Positions 7,688 through 15,463 are shown, counted from the first letter of the stretch. The stretch: 23,072 bases of DNA from an uncultured Lachnospiraceae bacterium (GCA_937916415.1 CALGGH010000148.1:1-23072), one strand, 5' to 3'. A program made the numbers and translations. Notes: generated from the letters alone by a model not told the origin.

Positions 7688-8881
7688 ATGTCCAAAAAAG
7701 TAGTAATTGCAAGCGCATGTCGTACTGCCATCGGCACAATGGGCGGCTCACTGTCCACTACGCCGGCTGCAGAGCTCGGAGCCATCGTCATCAGGGAGGC
7801 GATCAACAGGGCAGGCATCAAGCCTGAAGACGTGGAACACGTATACATGGGATGCGTGATCCAGGCAGGTCTCGGACAGAACGTTGCCAGACAGGCATCG
7901 ATCAAGGCAGGACTTCCGATCGAGGTTCCGGCCGTTACCACCAACGTAGTCTGCGGTTCGGGACTTAACTGCGTCAATCAGGCAGCACAGATGATCATGG
8001 CAGGCGATGCTGACGTGGTTGTTGCAGGCGGCATGGAGAACATGTCCATGGCACCCTACGCAATCCCTCAGGGACGCTACGGTTACCGCATGACGTGGCC
8101 CAGCCAGAGCCAGGGCGCTCTCGTTGACACCATGGTCAAGGATGCTCTTTGGGATGCCTTCAATGATTATCATATGATCACCACCGCCGACAATATCGCC
8201 AAGCAGTGGAACCTGACCAGGGAAGAGCTTGACGAGTTCGCGCTTAAGAGCCAGCAGAAGGCCTGCGCGGCCATCGAGAGCGGCGCGTTCAAGGACGAGA
8301 TCGTTCCTGTTGAGATCAAGAAGAAAAAGGAAACGGTCGTATTCGATACCGATGAAGGTCCGAGACAGGGTTCCACCATCGAGGGTCTTGCCAAGCTTCG
8401 TCCCATCAATCCCGACGGAGTCGTTACGGCAGGCAATGCTTCAGGAATAAACGACGGTGCCGCAGCACTCGTCATCATGAGCGAGGACAAGGCTAAGGAG
8501 CTCGGCGTTACTCCCATGGCTACGTTCGTGGCCGGAGCGCTCGCCGGCGTTGATCCTACCATCATGGGCATCGGCCCGGTGGCTGCTACGAAGAAGGCTA
8601 TGGCCAAGGCCGGCTACAAGATCGAGGACTTCGACGTCATCGAGGCAAATGACGCATTTGCGGCTCAGTCAGTTGCAGTCGGCAAGGATCTCGGAATCGA
8701 CGTTGACAAGCAGCTGAACCCCAACGGCGGCGCCATCGCTCTCGGACATCCCGTCGGAGCTTCCGGAGCCCGCATCCTGGTTACGCTGCTTCACGAGATG
8801 AAGAAGGCCGGAGCAAAGAAAGGTCTGGCCACGCTTTGCATCGGCGGCGGCATGGGATGTGCAACTATTGTTGAGATGTAA
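7688..8881 (+). CDS. thlA: Acetyl-CoA acetyltransferase (thiolase)
   Basis: The 397-residue enzyme condenses two acetyl-CoA to acetoacetyl-CoA, the first step of butyrate formation in the cytoplasm. The acyl-accepting Cys is Cys89 in VVCGSGLN, the catalytic His is His354 in GHPVGASGAR, and the second catalytic Cys is Cys384 in CIGGGMG. Length and motif spacing match biosynthetic thiolases. I chose ATG 7688 because GGAGGAG precedes it by seven bases; the frame is open further upstream but without a ribosome site. It heads the cluster thl-crt-hbd-bcd-etfB-etfA, the order described for Butyrivibrio and related Lachnospiraceae. Confidence 0.96.
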   Translation: MSKKVVIASACRTAIGTMGGSLSTTPAAELGAIVIREAINRAGIKPEDVEHVYMGCVIQAGLGQNVARQASIKAGLPIEVPAVTTNVVCGSGLNCVNQAAQMIMAGDADVVVAGGMENMSMAPYAIPQGRYGYRMTWPSQSQGALVDTMVKDALWDAFNDYHMITTADNIAKQWNLTREELDEFALKSQQKACAAIESGAFKDEIVPVEIKKKKETVVFDTDEGPRQGSTIEGLAKLRPINPDGVVTAGNASGINDGAAALVIMSEDKAKELGVTPMATFVAGALAGVDPTIMGIGPVAATKKAMAKAGYKIEDFDVIEANDAFAAQSVAVGKDLGIDVDKQLNPNGGAIALGHPVGASGARILVTLLHEMKKAGAKKGLATLCIGGGMGCATIVEM

Positions 8882-8889
8882 TGATTTAA

Positions 8890-8965
8890 GATTCAAAAGC
8901 ATTTAGGATCTCCCTTGCTGCGGCCCTTTGGTCCTCGCTGCGGGAGGCATGAATGCTTTTGAATC
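8890..8965. repeat. Long palindromic element between thl and crt
   Basis: GATTCAAAAGCATT (8890-8903) is perfectly matched by AATGCTTTTGAATC (8952-8965). Inside it, CTCCC (8910-8914) pairs with GGGAG (8942-8946). No T tract follows, so it is more likely a mobile palindrome or an mRNA-processing hairpin than a terminator; the downstream genes must still be expressed. Confidence 0.65.
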
Positions 8966-8982
8966 ACTAATGCGTTTCGTGA

Positions 8983-9002
8983 CCGGTTGCACGTGCGGCC
9001 GG
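8983..9002 (+). other. GC-rich hairpin upstream of crt
   Basis: CCGGTTGC-ACGT-GCGGCCGG folds into an 8-bp stem if two G-U pairs are allowed. It ends 38 bases before the crt start and may protect a processed crt-hbd-bcd-etfBA message. Confidence 0.4.
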
Positions 9003-9040
9003 CGATTTAAGCGTAATAATGGTATTAGGAGAAAAGAGTA

Positions 9041-9874
9041 ATGGAATTTGTTTTACATGAACAGAAGGATAAGATCGGGATCATTACGATCAATCGTGAG
9101 AAGGCCCTGAATGCGCTCAATTCTCAGGTTCTGGATGAGCTGAGCGAGGCTTTTGACGCAGTTGACCTGGACGTCGTAAGGTGCCTGATCCTGACCGGCG
9201 CCGGCGAAAAGAGCTTCGTTGCAGGCGCCGACATAGGCGAGATGAGCACCCTTACCAAGGCTGAGGGCGAGGCCTTCGGCAAGAAGGGAAATGACCTGTT
9301 CAGAAAGATCGAGACCTTCCCGATTCCCGTTATCGCCGCAGTGAACGGCTTTGCGCTGGGCGGCGGCTGCGAGATCTCCATGAGCTGCGACATCAGGATC
9401 TGCTCCGACAACGCGATGTTCGGACAGCCGGAGGCGGGCCTTGGCATCACGCCCGGATTCGGCGGCACCCAGAGGCTTGCGCGCCTGGTGAGCCCCGGCA
9501 TGGCCAAGCAGCTGATCTACACCGCGCGCAACATCAAGGCTGACGAGGCATGCCGCATCGGACTCGTCAATGCCGTATATTCCGCAGAGACGGATGAGGC
9601 AGGCAACGTGACCGTTTCCGCCAGGGACGCGCTGATGGCAGCGGCCGAGAAGATGGCAGCATGCATCGCCGCACAGGCTCCCATCGCCGTCCGCAACTGC
9701 AAGAAGGCCATCAACGACGGCCTGCAGGTCAGCATTGACGATGCCATCGTCATCGAGGAGAAGCTTTTTGGCGACTGCTTCGAGACTGAGGACCAGAAGG
9801 CCGGCATGGGCAACTTCCTCAAGAAAAAGGACGATCCCACCAAGGTCAGGGTAGTAGATTTTAAAAATGCCTGA
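9041..9874 (+). CDS. crt: 3-hydroxybutyryl-CoA dehydratase (crotonase)
   Basis: A 277-residue crotonase-fold enzyme that removes water from 3-hydroxybutyryl-CoA to give crotonyl-CoA. The oxyanion-hole segment VAGADIGEM is at 60-68. The two catalytic glutamates are Glu111 in GGGCE and Glu131 in GQPEAGLG, with the 20-residue spacing of the family. It is about 15 residues longer than most Crt proteins because of an acidic loop near 186-197 (AETDEAGNVTVS). ATG 9041 has AGGAG nine bases upstream. It is the third pathway step in reaction order but the second gene; the 159-base gap after thl holds two hairpins. A broader enoyl-CoA hydratase role cannot be excluded, but context supports Crt. Confidence 0.95.
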   Translation: MEFVLHEQKDKIGIITINREKALNALNSQVLDELSEAFDAVDLDVVRCLILTGAGEKSFVAGADIGEMSTLTKAEGEAFGKKGNDLFRKIETFPIPVIAAVNGFALGGGCEISMSCDIRICSDNAMFGQPEAGLGITPGFGGTQRLARLVSPGMAKQLIYTARNIKADEACRIGLVNAVYSAETDEAGNVTVSARDALMAAAEKMAACIAAQAPIAVRNCKKAINDGLQVSIDDAIVIEEKLFGDCFETEDQKAGMGNFLKKKDDPTKVRVVDFKNA

Positions 9875-9878
9875 TGGA

Positions 9879-9905
9879 TTAGCCGGTCATTTTATGGCCG
9901 GCTAA
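9879..9905 (+). other. Hairpin after crt
   Basis: TTAGCCGG (9879-9886) pairs perfectly with CCGGCTAA (9898-9905) around an 11-base loop. It begins five bases after the crt stop and abuts the nested palindrome that follows. No T tract follows, so termination is doubtful; 3'-end protection of a processed crt message is an alternative. Confidence 0.45.
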
Positions 9906-10061
9906 GGATCTGTGCAAAAATAAAGTTACAATATTGCGATGGATTTCCCGTCGAGAGTGGCTTGCCAAAATTGCGCGCATAGCGGGCTATGTAAGCAATT
10001 TTGGCGAGACGCTATCGGCGAGCAAGACAAGCAATATGTAAATTTATTTTTGCACAGATCC
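9906..10061. repeat. Nested palindromic repeat element, copy A
   Basis: The outer arms at 9906-9924 and 10043-10061 are a perfect 19-bp inverted repeat (left arm starts GGATCTGTGC). Pairing continues imperfectly to about 9937 and 10030. An inner stem, GCCAAAATTGC with GCAATTTTGGC, encloses an apical hairpin CATAG-CGGG-CTATG at 9978-9991. A second element at 15281-15439 has the same plan and the same CGGG apical loop. The 222-base crt-hbd gap consists almost wholly of this element. It looks like a non-autonomous palindromic mobile repeat. Confidence 0.7.
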
Positions 10062-10096
10062 TAAATCTCGGGTCAAAATTATAAGGAGGAACAAAA

Positions 10097-10969
10097 ATGA
10101 AAGTAGGTATTATCGGCGCCGGAACAATGGGCCAGGGCATCGCCAAGGCATTTGCCCAGACCGAAGGTTACGAAGTTGCCCTCTGCGACATCAAGCAGGA
10201 GTGGGCAGAAGGCGGCAAGGACAAGATCGCCAAGGGCTACGCCAAGCTCGTTGCCAAGGAAAAGATGACGCAGGACGCGGCTGATGCCATCGTTGCCAAG
10301 ATCACTCCCGGTCTCAAGGAGGATTTGTGCGCTGACTGCGATCTGATCGTGGAGGCAGCATTTGAGAACATGGAAGTGAAGAAGACCACTTTTGCGGAGC
10401 TTGACAAGATCTGCAAGCCTGAGTGCGTGTTTGCATCCAACACTTCTTCCCTTTCCATCACCGAGATCGGCAACGGACTTACACGTCCCATGATCGGCAT
10501 GCATTTCTTCAATCCCGCCGACCGCATGAAGCTCGTTGAGGTCATCGCAGGCGTGAACACTCCCGCCGAGACGGTTGAGTGCATCAAGAAGATCGCCGCA
10601 GAGATCGGCAAGACCGCCGTACAGGTTAACGAGGCAGCAGGCTTCGTGGTTAACCGCATCCTGATCCCCATGATCAACGAGGCAGCCTTCATCAAGATGG
10701 AGGGCGTATCCGACATCGAGGGCATCGATTCCGCCATGAAGCTGGGCGCCAATCATCCCATGGGTCCCCTTGAGCTGGGCGACTTCGTAGGCCTTGACAT
10801 CTGCCTGGCCATCATGGACGTGCTTTATAATGAAACGGGCGACAGCAAGTACCGCGCATGCCCCCTCATCCGCAAGATGGTCAGGGGCGGCAACCTGGGC
10901 GTAAAGAGCGGCAAGGGCTTCTACGTATATAATGAGGATCGTACCAAGACACCCGTTGATCAATTATGA
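10097..10969 (+). CDS. hbd: 3-hydroxybutyryl-CoA dehydrogenase
   Basis: A 290-residue cytoplasmic enzyme that reduces acetoacetyl-CoA to 3-hydroxybutyryl-CoA. The N-terminal Rossmann domain starts with GAGTMGQG at 7-14. The catalytic His136 and its partner Glu148 are in the segment HFFNPADRMKLVEVI, as in the family, and the C-terminal helical dimerisation domain is complete. Length is normal. ATG 10097 has AAGGAGG eight bases upstream. It lies 31 bases before bcd and is separated from crt by the nested palindrome, so it and the four genes after it may form a subtranscript. Confidence 0.96.
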   Translation: MKVGIIGAGTMGQGIAKAFAQTEGYEVALCDIKQEWAEGGKDKIAKGYAKLVAKEKMTQDAADAIVAKITPGLKEDLCADCDLIVEAAFENMEVKKTTFAELDKICKPECVFASNTSSLSITEIGNGLTRPMIGMHFFNPADRMKLVEVIAGVNTPAETVECIKKIAAEIGKTAVQVNEAAGFVVNRILIPMINEAAFIKMEGVSDIEGIDSAMKLGANHPMGPLELGDFVGLDICLAIMDVLYNETGDSKYRACPLIRKMVRGGNLGVKSGKGFYVYNEDRTKTPVDQL

Positions 10970-11000
10970 TTACCGTATAAACTTTTTTAGGAGGAAGATC

Positions 11001-12167
11001 ATGGATTTCACGTTGAGTAAAGAACATGAGATGGTGAGAACCCTTTTTAAGGATTTCGCCGAAAATGAAGTAAAGCCTCTTGCACAGGAAATCGATGAGG
11101 AGCACAGGTTCCCCAGAGAGACTGTCGACAAGATGGCCAGATATGGCTTCCTGGGCATCCCCGTTCCGAAGGAGCTGGGCGGCCAGGGCTGTGACACCCT
11201 CGCGTACGTAATGTGCGTTGAGGAGCTGTCCAAGGTTTGCGGCACCACGGGAGTCATCGTGTCAGCACACACCTCACTCTGCATCGATCCCATCCTTACC
11301 TATGGTACGGGCGAGCAGAAGCAGAAGTACGTCGTTCCGCTGGCTAAGGGCGAGAAGCTCGGCGCATTCGGACTGACCGAGCCCGGCGCAGGTACTGACG
11401 CTCAGGGACAGCAGACCAAGGCAGTGCTTGACGGAGACGAGTGGGTGCTGAACGGTTCCAAGTGCTTCATCACCAATGGTAAGGAAGCTGACGTATACGT
11501 AATCTTTGCCGTTACCGGCAAGGTTGAAAAGAGGGGCCGCGTGATGAAGGAGATCTCAGCCTTCATCGTTGAAAAGGGCACTCCCGGATTTACCTTCGGA
11601 ACCAAGGAGAACAAGATGGGCATCTGCGGCTCATCAACCTATGAGCTGATCTTTACCGACTGCCGCATCCCTAAGGAAAATCTCCTGGGACAGCAGGGCA
11701 AGGGCTTCAACATAGCCATGCATACACTTGACGGCGGACGCATCGGAATCGCCGCACAGGCACTCGGCCTGGCTGAGGGTGCATTGCAGCTGACCATCGA
11801 TTACGTCAAGGAGCGCAAGCAGTTCGGCAAGTCCATAGGACAGTTCCAGAACACCCAGTTCGTGCTGGCTGACCTGGCTACCAAGGTGGAAGCTGCACAG
11901 ATGCTCGTATACAAGGCGGCCCGCAAGAAGGATGCATACAGGAAGGATCCTAAGGTATCCTATTCCGTGGAAGCAGCCATGGCTAAGCTGTATGCAGCAG
12001 AAGTTGCCATGGAAGTGACTACCAAGTGCGTACAGCTTCACGGCGGTTACGGTTACATCAAGGAGTATGACGTAGAGCGTATGATGCGTGATGCAAAGAT
12101 CACCGAGATCTATGAAGGTACCAGCGAGGTACAGCGTATGGTCATCGGCGGTGCGCTGCTTAAATAG
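11001..12167 (+). CDS. bcd: Butyryl-CoA dehydrogenase (acyl-CoA dehydrogenase)
   Basis: A 388-residue FAD enzyme that reduces crotonyl-CoA to butyryl-CoA. The flavin/substrate motif GLTEPGAGTDA is at 124-134 and the catalytic base is Glu372 in YEGTSEVQRM near the C terminus. The start is ATG 11001 behind AGGAGGAAG; the frame extends upstream only into the end of hbd. The gene is followed after 14 bases by etfB and then etfA. In clostridia Bcd works with EtfAB in flavin-based electron bifurcation, coupling NADH oxidation to reduction of both crotonyl-CoA and ferredoxin, so this complex is the energy-conserving step of the cluster. Confidence 0.96.
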   Translation: MDFTLSKEHEMVRTLFKDFAENEVKPLAQEIDEEHRFPRETVDKMARYGFLGIPVPKELGGQGCDTLAYVMCVEELSKVCGTTGVIVSAHTSLCIDPILTYGTGEQKQKYVVPLAKGEKLGAFGLTEPGAGTDAQGQQTKAVLDGDEWVLNGSKCFITNGKEADVYVIFAVTGKVEKRGRVMKEISAFIVEKGTPGFTFGTKENKMGICGSSTYELIFTDCRIPKENLLGQQGKGFNIAMHTLDGGRIGIAAQALGLAEGALQLTIDYVKERKQFGKSIGQFQNTQFVLADLATKVEAAQMLVYKAARKKDAYRKDPKVSYSVEAAMAKLYAAEVAMEVTTKCVQLHGGYGYIKEYDVERMMRDAKITEIYEGTSEVQRMVIGGALLK

Positions 12168-12181
12168 GGAGGAATAGACAC

Positions 12182-12967
12182 ATGAAAGTTGTTGTATGCA
12201 TTAAACAGGTGCCTGATACAAAGGGCGGCGTTTCCTTTAATCCCGATGGTACCCTGAACAGGGCGGCGATGCTCGCCATCATGAACCCTGATGACAAGGC
12301 AGGTCTTGAGGCAGCACTCAGGCTTAAGGATCAGTACGGAGCCGAGGTTACCGTGCTTACCATGGGTCTTCCCAAGGCTGCTGACGTGCTTAGGGAGGCT
12401 CTGGCAATGGGAGCTGACAAGGCAGTGCTCGTTACCGACCGCGTGCTTGGCGGTGCCGATACGTGGGCTACTTCCACCACGATCGCGGGAGCGCTCCGCA
12501 ATCTCGAATATGACCTGATCATCACCGGCCGTCAGGCCATCGATGGTGATACCGCTCAGGTTGGTCCTCAGATCGCCGAGCATCTCGGACTGCCCGTGAT
12601 CTCTTATGCACAGGACGTCAAGATCGAAGGCGACAAGGTCATAGTGCAGCGTCTCTATGATGACCGCTATCACGTGCTTGAAGCCAAGATGCCTTGCCTG
12701 ATCACCGCTCTTGCGGAGCTGAACGATCCCCGTTACATGACTCCCGGCGGCATCTTTGATGCAGTTAATGCCGAGATCACTACCTGGGGCAGGGCAGACC
12801 TCAAGGACGTTGAAGACGGCAACTTAGGCCTGAACGGTTCACCCACCAAGATCGCCAGGGCTTCCGACAAGGTACGTAAGGGCGCAGGAGAAAAGGTAGT
12901 TCCCGATTCTCCTGATGAAGCAGTAGCGTACGTCATCGGAAAACTTGATGAGAAGCATGTTATTTAA
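12182..12967 (+). CDS. etfB: Electron transfer flavoprotein beta subunit
   Basis: A 261-residue EtfB. The family start KVVVCIKQVPD is at 2-12 and the nucleotide-binding segment AIDGDTAQVGPQ is at 119-130. With EtfA it takes electrons from NADH and passes them to butyryl-CoA dehydrogenase and ferredoxin. In bifurcating Etf the beta subunit carries the bifurcating FAD; the intact DTAQVGPQ loop and its place next to bcd favour that type, but this is inference. ATG 12182 follows GGGAGGAAT by eight bases. It is 14 bases after bcd and 20 before etfA, clearly one operon. Confidence 0.96.
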   Translation: MKVVVCIKQVPDTKGGVSFNPDGTLNRAAMLAIMNPDDKAGLEAALRLKDQYGAEVTVLTMGLPKAADVLREALAMGADKAVLVTDRVLGGADTWATSTTIAGALRNLEYDLIITGRQAIDGDTAQVGPQIAEHLGLPVISYAQDVKIEGDKVIVQRLYDDRYHVLEAKMPCLITALAELNDPRYMTPGGIFDAVNAEITTWGRADLKDVEDGNLGLNGSPTKIARASDKVRKGAGEKVVPDSPDEAVAYVIGKLDEKHVI

Positions 12968-12987
12968 TGAAAGGCGGTGAATAAAAA

Positions 12988-14058
12988 ATGAACATGACAC
13001 CTGAAGCAATAGCTGAACATAAGGGCGTATATGTTTTCGCACAGCAGGTAGACAATACCATCGGAAGCATCGCCTATGAACTTTTGGGCAAGGCCAGGGA
13101 TCTGGCAGCACCCCTCAATACCGAAGTAGTGGCAGTCCTGATCGGATCCGGAGTAAAGGACCTGGCAGATTCGCTCGCAGAGTATGGCGCAGACAAGGTC
13201 ATCGTGGTTGATGATCCCGAGCTCAGGGAGTATCGTACCGAGCCCTACGCACATGCTCTGGCCAGCGTCATCGAGAAGTATAAGCCCGAGATCATGCTGG
13301 TCGGAGCAACGGCCATCGGACGCGACCTCGGCCCTACGGTTTCCGCCAGGGTGGCCACCGGCCTGACTGCGGACTGTACCGTGCTTGAGATCGGTGACTT
13401 CCCGCTTACCCCCATTCCGGGCAAGGAAGACGAGCAGCTGCACAATCAGCTCCTCATGACCCGTCCCGCTTTCGGAGGCAACACCATCGCCACCATCGCC
13501 TGCCCTTACAATCGTCCTCAGATGGCGACCGTACGTCCCGGCGTTATGCAGAAGATCGAGCCCAGGAAGGGCGCAAAGGCAGTTGTTGAGGAGTTCAATC
13601 CCGGATTCACTCCCAACAACCGTTACGTGACCATCAAGGAGGTCGTTAAGGCCGTAAATGACACCGTGGACATCATGGATGCCAAGATCCTCGTATCCGG
13701 CGGACGTGGCGTAGGCTCTCCCGAGAACTTCAAGCTGCTTGAAGATCTGGCAGAGGCCATCGGAGGAACCGTTTCCTGCTCACGTGCAGTCGTTGATTCC
13801 GGATGGAAACCCAAGGACCTGCAGGTTGGACAGACCGGCAAGACCGTACGTCCCAACGTATACTTCGCCATCGGCATCTCCGGTGCCATCCAGCACGTAG
13901 CCGGCATGGAGGAGTCAGACATCATCATCGCCATCAACAAGGATGAGGATGCGCCGATCTTCGACGTGGCTGATTACGGCGTGGTTGGTGACCTGAACAA
14001 GATCCTGCCTCAGCTCACCGAGCAGGTCAGGGCAGCAAGGGCCGCAAAGAAGAATTAA
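12988..14058 (+). CDS. etfA: Electron transfer flavoprotein alpha subunit
   Basis: A 356-residue EtfA. The C-terminal FAD domain has all family elements: SGGRGVGS at 237-244, SRAVVDSGW at 265-273, GQTGKTV at 281-287, GISGAIQH at 296-303 and AINKDEDAPIF at 315-325. An N-terminal extension (MNMTPEAIAEHKGVYVF) precedes the core, as in clostridial Etf that partner Bcd. ATG 12988 has AAGGCGGTGA upstream. It is the last gene of the cluster and is followed by a strong hairpin at 14074-14110. The final butyrate-releasing enzyme (CoA-transferase or kinase) is not in the window. Confidence 0.96.
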   Translation: MNMTPEAIAEHKGVYVFAQQVDNTIGSIAYELLGKARDLAAPLNTEVVAVLIGSGVKDLADSLAEYGADKVIVVDDPELREYRTEPYAHALASVIEKYKPEIMLVGATAIGRDLGPTVSARVATGLTADCTVLEIGDFPLTPIPGKEDEQLHNQLLMTRPAFGGNTIATIACPYNRPQMATVRPGVMQKIEPRKGAKAVVEEFNPGFTPNNRYVTIKEVVKAVNDTVDIMDAKILVSGGRGVGSPENFKLLEDLAEAIGGTVSCSRAVVDSGWKPKDLQVGQTGKTVRPNVYFAIGISGAIQHVAGMEESDIIIAINKDEDAPIFDVADYGVVGDLNKILPQLTEQVRAARAAKKN

Positions 14059-14073
14059 GCAAATTGACGTTAA

Positions 14074-14110
14074 AATGGGGACAGTCCTCCGCAGGAGAAC
14101 TGTCCCCATT
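14074..14110 (+). terminator. Hairpin ending the butyrate operon
   Basis: AATGGGGACAGT (14074-14085) pairs with ACTGTCCCCATT (14099-14110), and CTCC/GGAG pair inside around GCA. The stem is very stable but the sequence after it (ATTAGTTAAG) has no T run; on the other strand ATTTTAA follows. GGGGACAGT palindromes of this kind are common intergenic repeats in Firmicutes, so this may be both repeat and terminator. Confidence 0.6.
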
Positions 14111-14181
14111 ATTAGTTAAGGAACCGTAGCGAAAGGCTGGAGGAAGACATTCCTCTGCAGAAAAATCGTTTCCCGCTTATC

Positions 14182-15108
14182 ATGAAAATCATTGAGCTAA
14201 AGTATTCCAATACAAACACCTACCTAATACGGGGCAGTCGCGGCACCCTGCTGTTTGACACGGGCTGGGCCGGGACCTTTCCTGCCTTCTGCAGGGCGAT
14301 GGGAGAGATGGGAGTTCCCGTGCAGGCGATAGATTACGTGCTGGTGTCACATTTTCATCCGGATCACTATGGAATCGCGCAGGAGATAGTCGACGTGGGA
14401 CCGGTGATCGCGGTCGTGGATCTGCAGAAACCTTTCATCCATGCGTCGGATCCGGTTTTTGCCAAAGAGGGCAACCGGGCATTCAGGCCGGTGGATGACG
14501 CGTCAGTCAGGATCGTCAGCCTGGATGCGGGGAGGGATTTTCTGGACGAAATGGGCATTGACGGGGAGATAATACACACGCCGGGGCACAGCGACGACAG
14601 CATTTCACTGCTTCTTGATGACGGAAGCCTCTTTGTCGGCGATTTAAACCCGCTGTATGAGCTGTCGATGCACGAGGGCACGGAGATTGACAGGACGTGG
14701 GAAATGCTCCTGGCCCGCAGGCCGCGCAGGGTATATTATGGACATGCCAGGAGCGTGGAACCGGATCTTGGAGATGCAGCGTCCGGAGAAGCTGTCGGAC
14801 AAAGTCCGGGTGGAAAAGCTGACATGGACGATGCCACATCCGATGAAGCCGGCGGGATAAGTCCGGGCGGAAAAGCAGGCGTGGACGGTGCCGCATCCGG
14901 CTCATCCGGAAATGCTGACATGGCGCACCTGCAGCCGCTGACCGAACGCATCATGAAATACGTCGACAGAGGTTTCCCGATCGCGAAGATAGTCAAAAAG
15001 ACCGGGGCCGACGCATCCTTTGTCGAGGACGTGACCAGGATGTATCTGACTCACACGGGCGTGAGCGTTCAGGGCATACTGGACCGGATCGAGATAAAGG
15101 GCAGGTAA
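14182..15108 (+). CDS. Metallo-beta-lactamase-fold hydrolase with repeat linker
   Basis: A 308-residue protein. Its metal-binding set is complete: HFHPDH at 57-62, His136 in PGHSDDS, Asp154 in VGDLN and His188 in YGHA, so a two-metal hydrolase is expected. The substrate is unknown; the MBL superfamily is broad (thioesters, phosphodiesters, lactones, quorum signals). Between the catalytic domain and a C-terminal helical domain (about 248-308) lies a Gly/Ala/Ser/Asp-rich insert at 197-247 made of two 19-residue repeats and a partial third. ATG 14182 is the natural family start (MKIIELKYSN), but no Shine-Dalgarno sequence lies near it; the nearest GGAGGA is about 40 bases upstream inside a small hairpin. 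It stands alone behind the butyrate operon. Confidence 0.88.
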   Translation: MKIIELKYSNTNTYLIRGSRGTLLFDTGWAGTFPAFCRAMGEMGVPVQAIDYVLVSHFHPDHYGIAQEIVDVGPVIAVVDLQKPFIHASDPVFAKEGNRAFRPVDDASVRIVSLDAGRDFLDEMGIDGEIIHTPGHSDDSISLLLDDGSLFVGDLNPLYELSMHEGTEIDRTWEMLLARRPRRVYYGHARSVEPDLGDAASGEAVGQSPGGKADMDDATSDEAGGISPGGKAGVDGAASGSSGNADMAHLQPLTERIMKYVDRGFPIAKIVKKTGADASFVEDVTRMYLTHTGVSVQGILDRIEIKGR

Positions 15109-15123
15109 CGTGACGTCCGGCAT

Positions 15124-15152
15124 TTGCCATGACGCGGGATCGAGGTTATACT
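15124..15152 (+). promoter_or_regulatory. Promoter in the MBL-DUF308 gap
   Basis: TTGCCA (15124-15129) and TATACT (15147-15152) are 17 bases apart. The -35 is identical to that of the thl promoter. Transcription would start near 15159 and run through the three-arm hairpin and palindrome B towards the DUF308 gene. Confidence 0.58.
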
Positions 15153-15168
15153 TATAGTGAACGAAAAG

Positions 15169-15256
15169 CATGGAGGTACTTCCAGGCTTAACGTCAGGAT
15201 GACGTATTTGCCTGTTTGGAAGTACATGGAGGTACTTCCAGGCTTAATGTCAGGAT
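15169..15256 (+). repeat. 32-bp direct repeat forming alternative hairpins
   Basis: A 32-base unit beginning CATGGAGGTACTTCCAGGCT occurs at 15169-15200 and 15225-15256 with one mismatch. Arm 1 (GTACTTCCAGGC, 15176-15187) and arm 3 (the same sequence, 15232-15243) can both pair with arm 2 (GCCTGTTTGGAAGTAC, 15210-15225). The arm 1-arm 2 form also has an inner stem AACGTC/GACGT. A short T run (15256-15260) follows arm 3. The design resembles an attenuator or riboswitch expression platform, but I match it to no known family. Confidence 0.6.
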
Positions 15257-15280
15257 TTTTATGAAAAAACCCAATTTCCT

Positions 15281-15439
15281 TAGGAGCCGCGCATAAATTA
15301 ATGTTGCAACTTGCGCAGGATGAATTCGTCCAGGCAAGGCGGAGGAAGGAGTCGTAGCGGGCTACGACGACTGACGACAACGATGCATGGGCGAATTCAG
15401 GCAAGGAAGTTGTAACAATTAATTATGCGTGGATCCTTA
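15281..15439. repeat. Nested palindromic repeat element, copy B
   Basis: Outer arms at 15281-15312 and 15407-15439 are imperfect inverted repeats (left TAGGAGCCGCGCATAAATTA, right ending GCGTGGATCCTTA). A middle pair GAATTCGTCCAGGC / GCATGGGCGAATTC and an apical hairpin GTCGTAG-CGGG-CTACGAC (15351-15368) nest inside. It shares the plan, the CGGG apical loop and GGATC-type ends with copy A in the crt-hbd gap. With the promoter and direct repeat before it, this accounts for the 355-base gap 15109-15463. Confidence 0.7.
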
Positions 15440-15463
15440 GATCATAAACGGAGGGATCGCACA

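Noticed and set aside
13404..13436. ACCCCC inside etfA as a sigma-I promoter
   Set aside because: No CGWA at 18-20 bases downstream, and it lies within a coding region.
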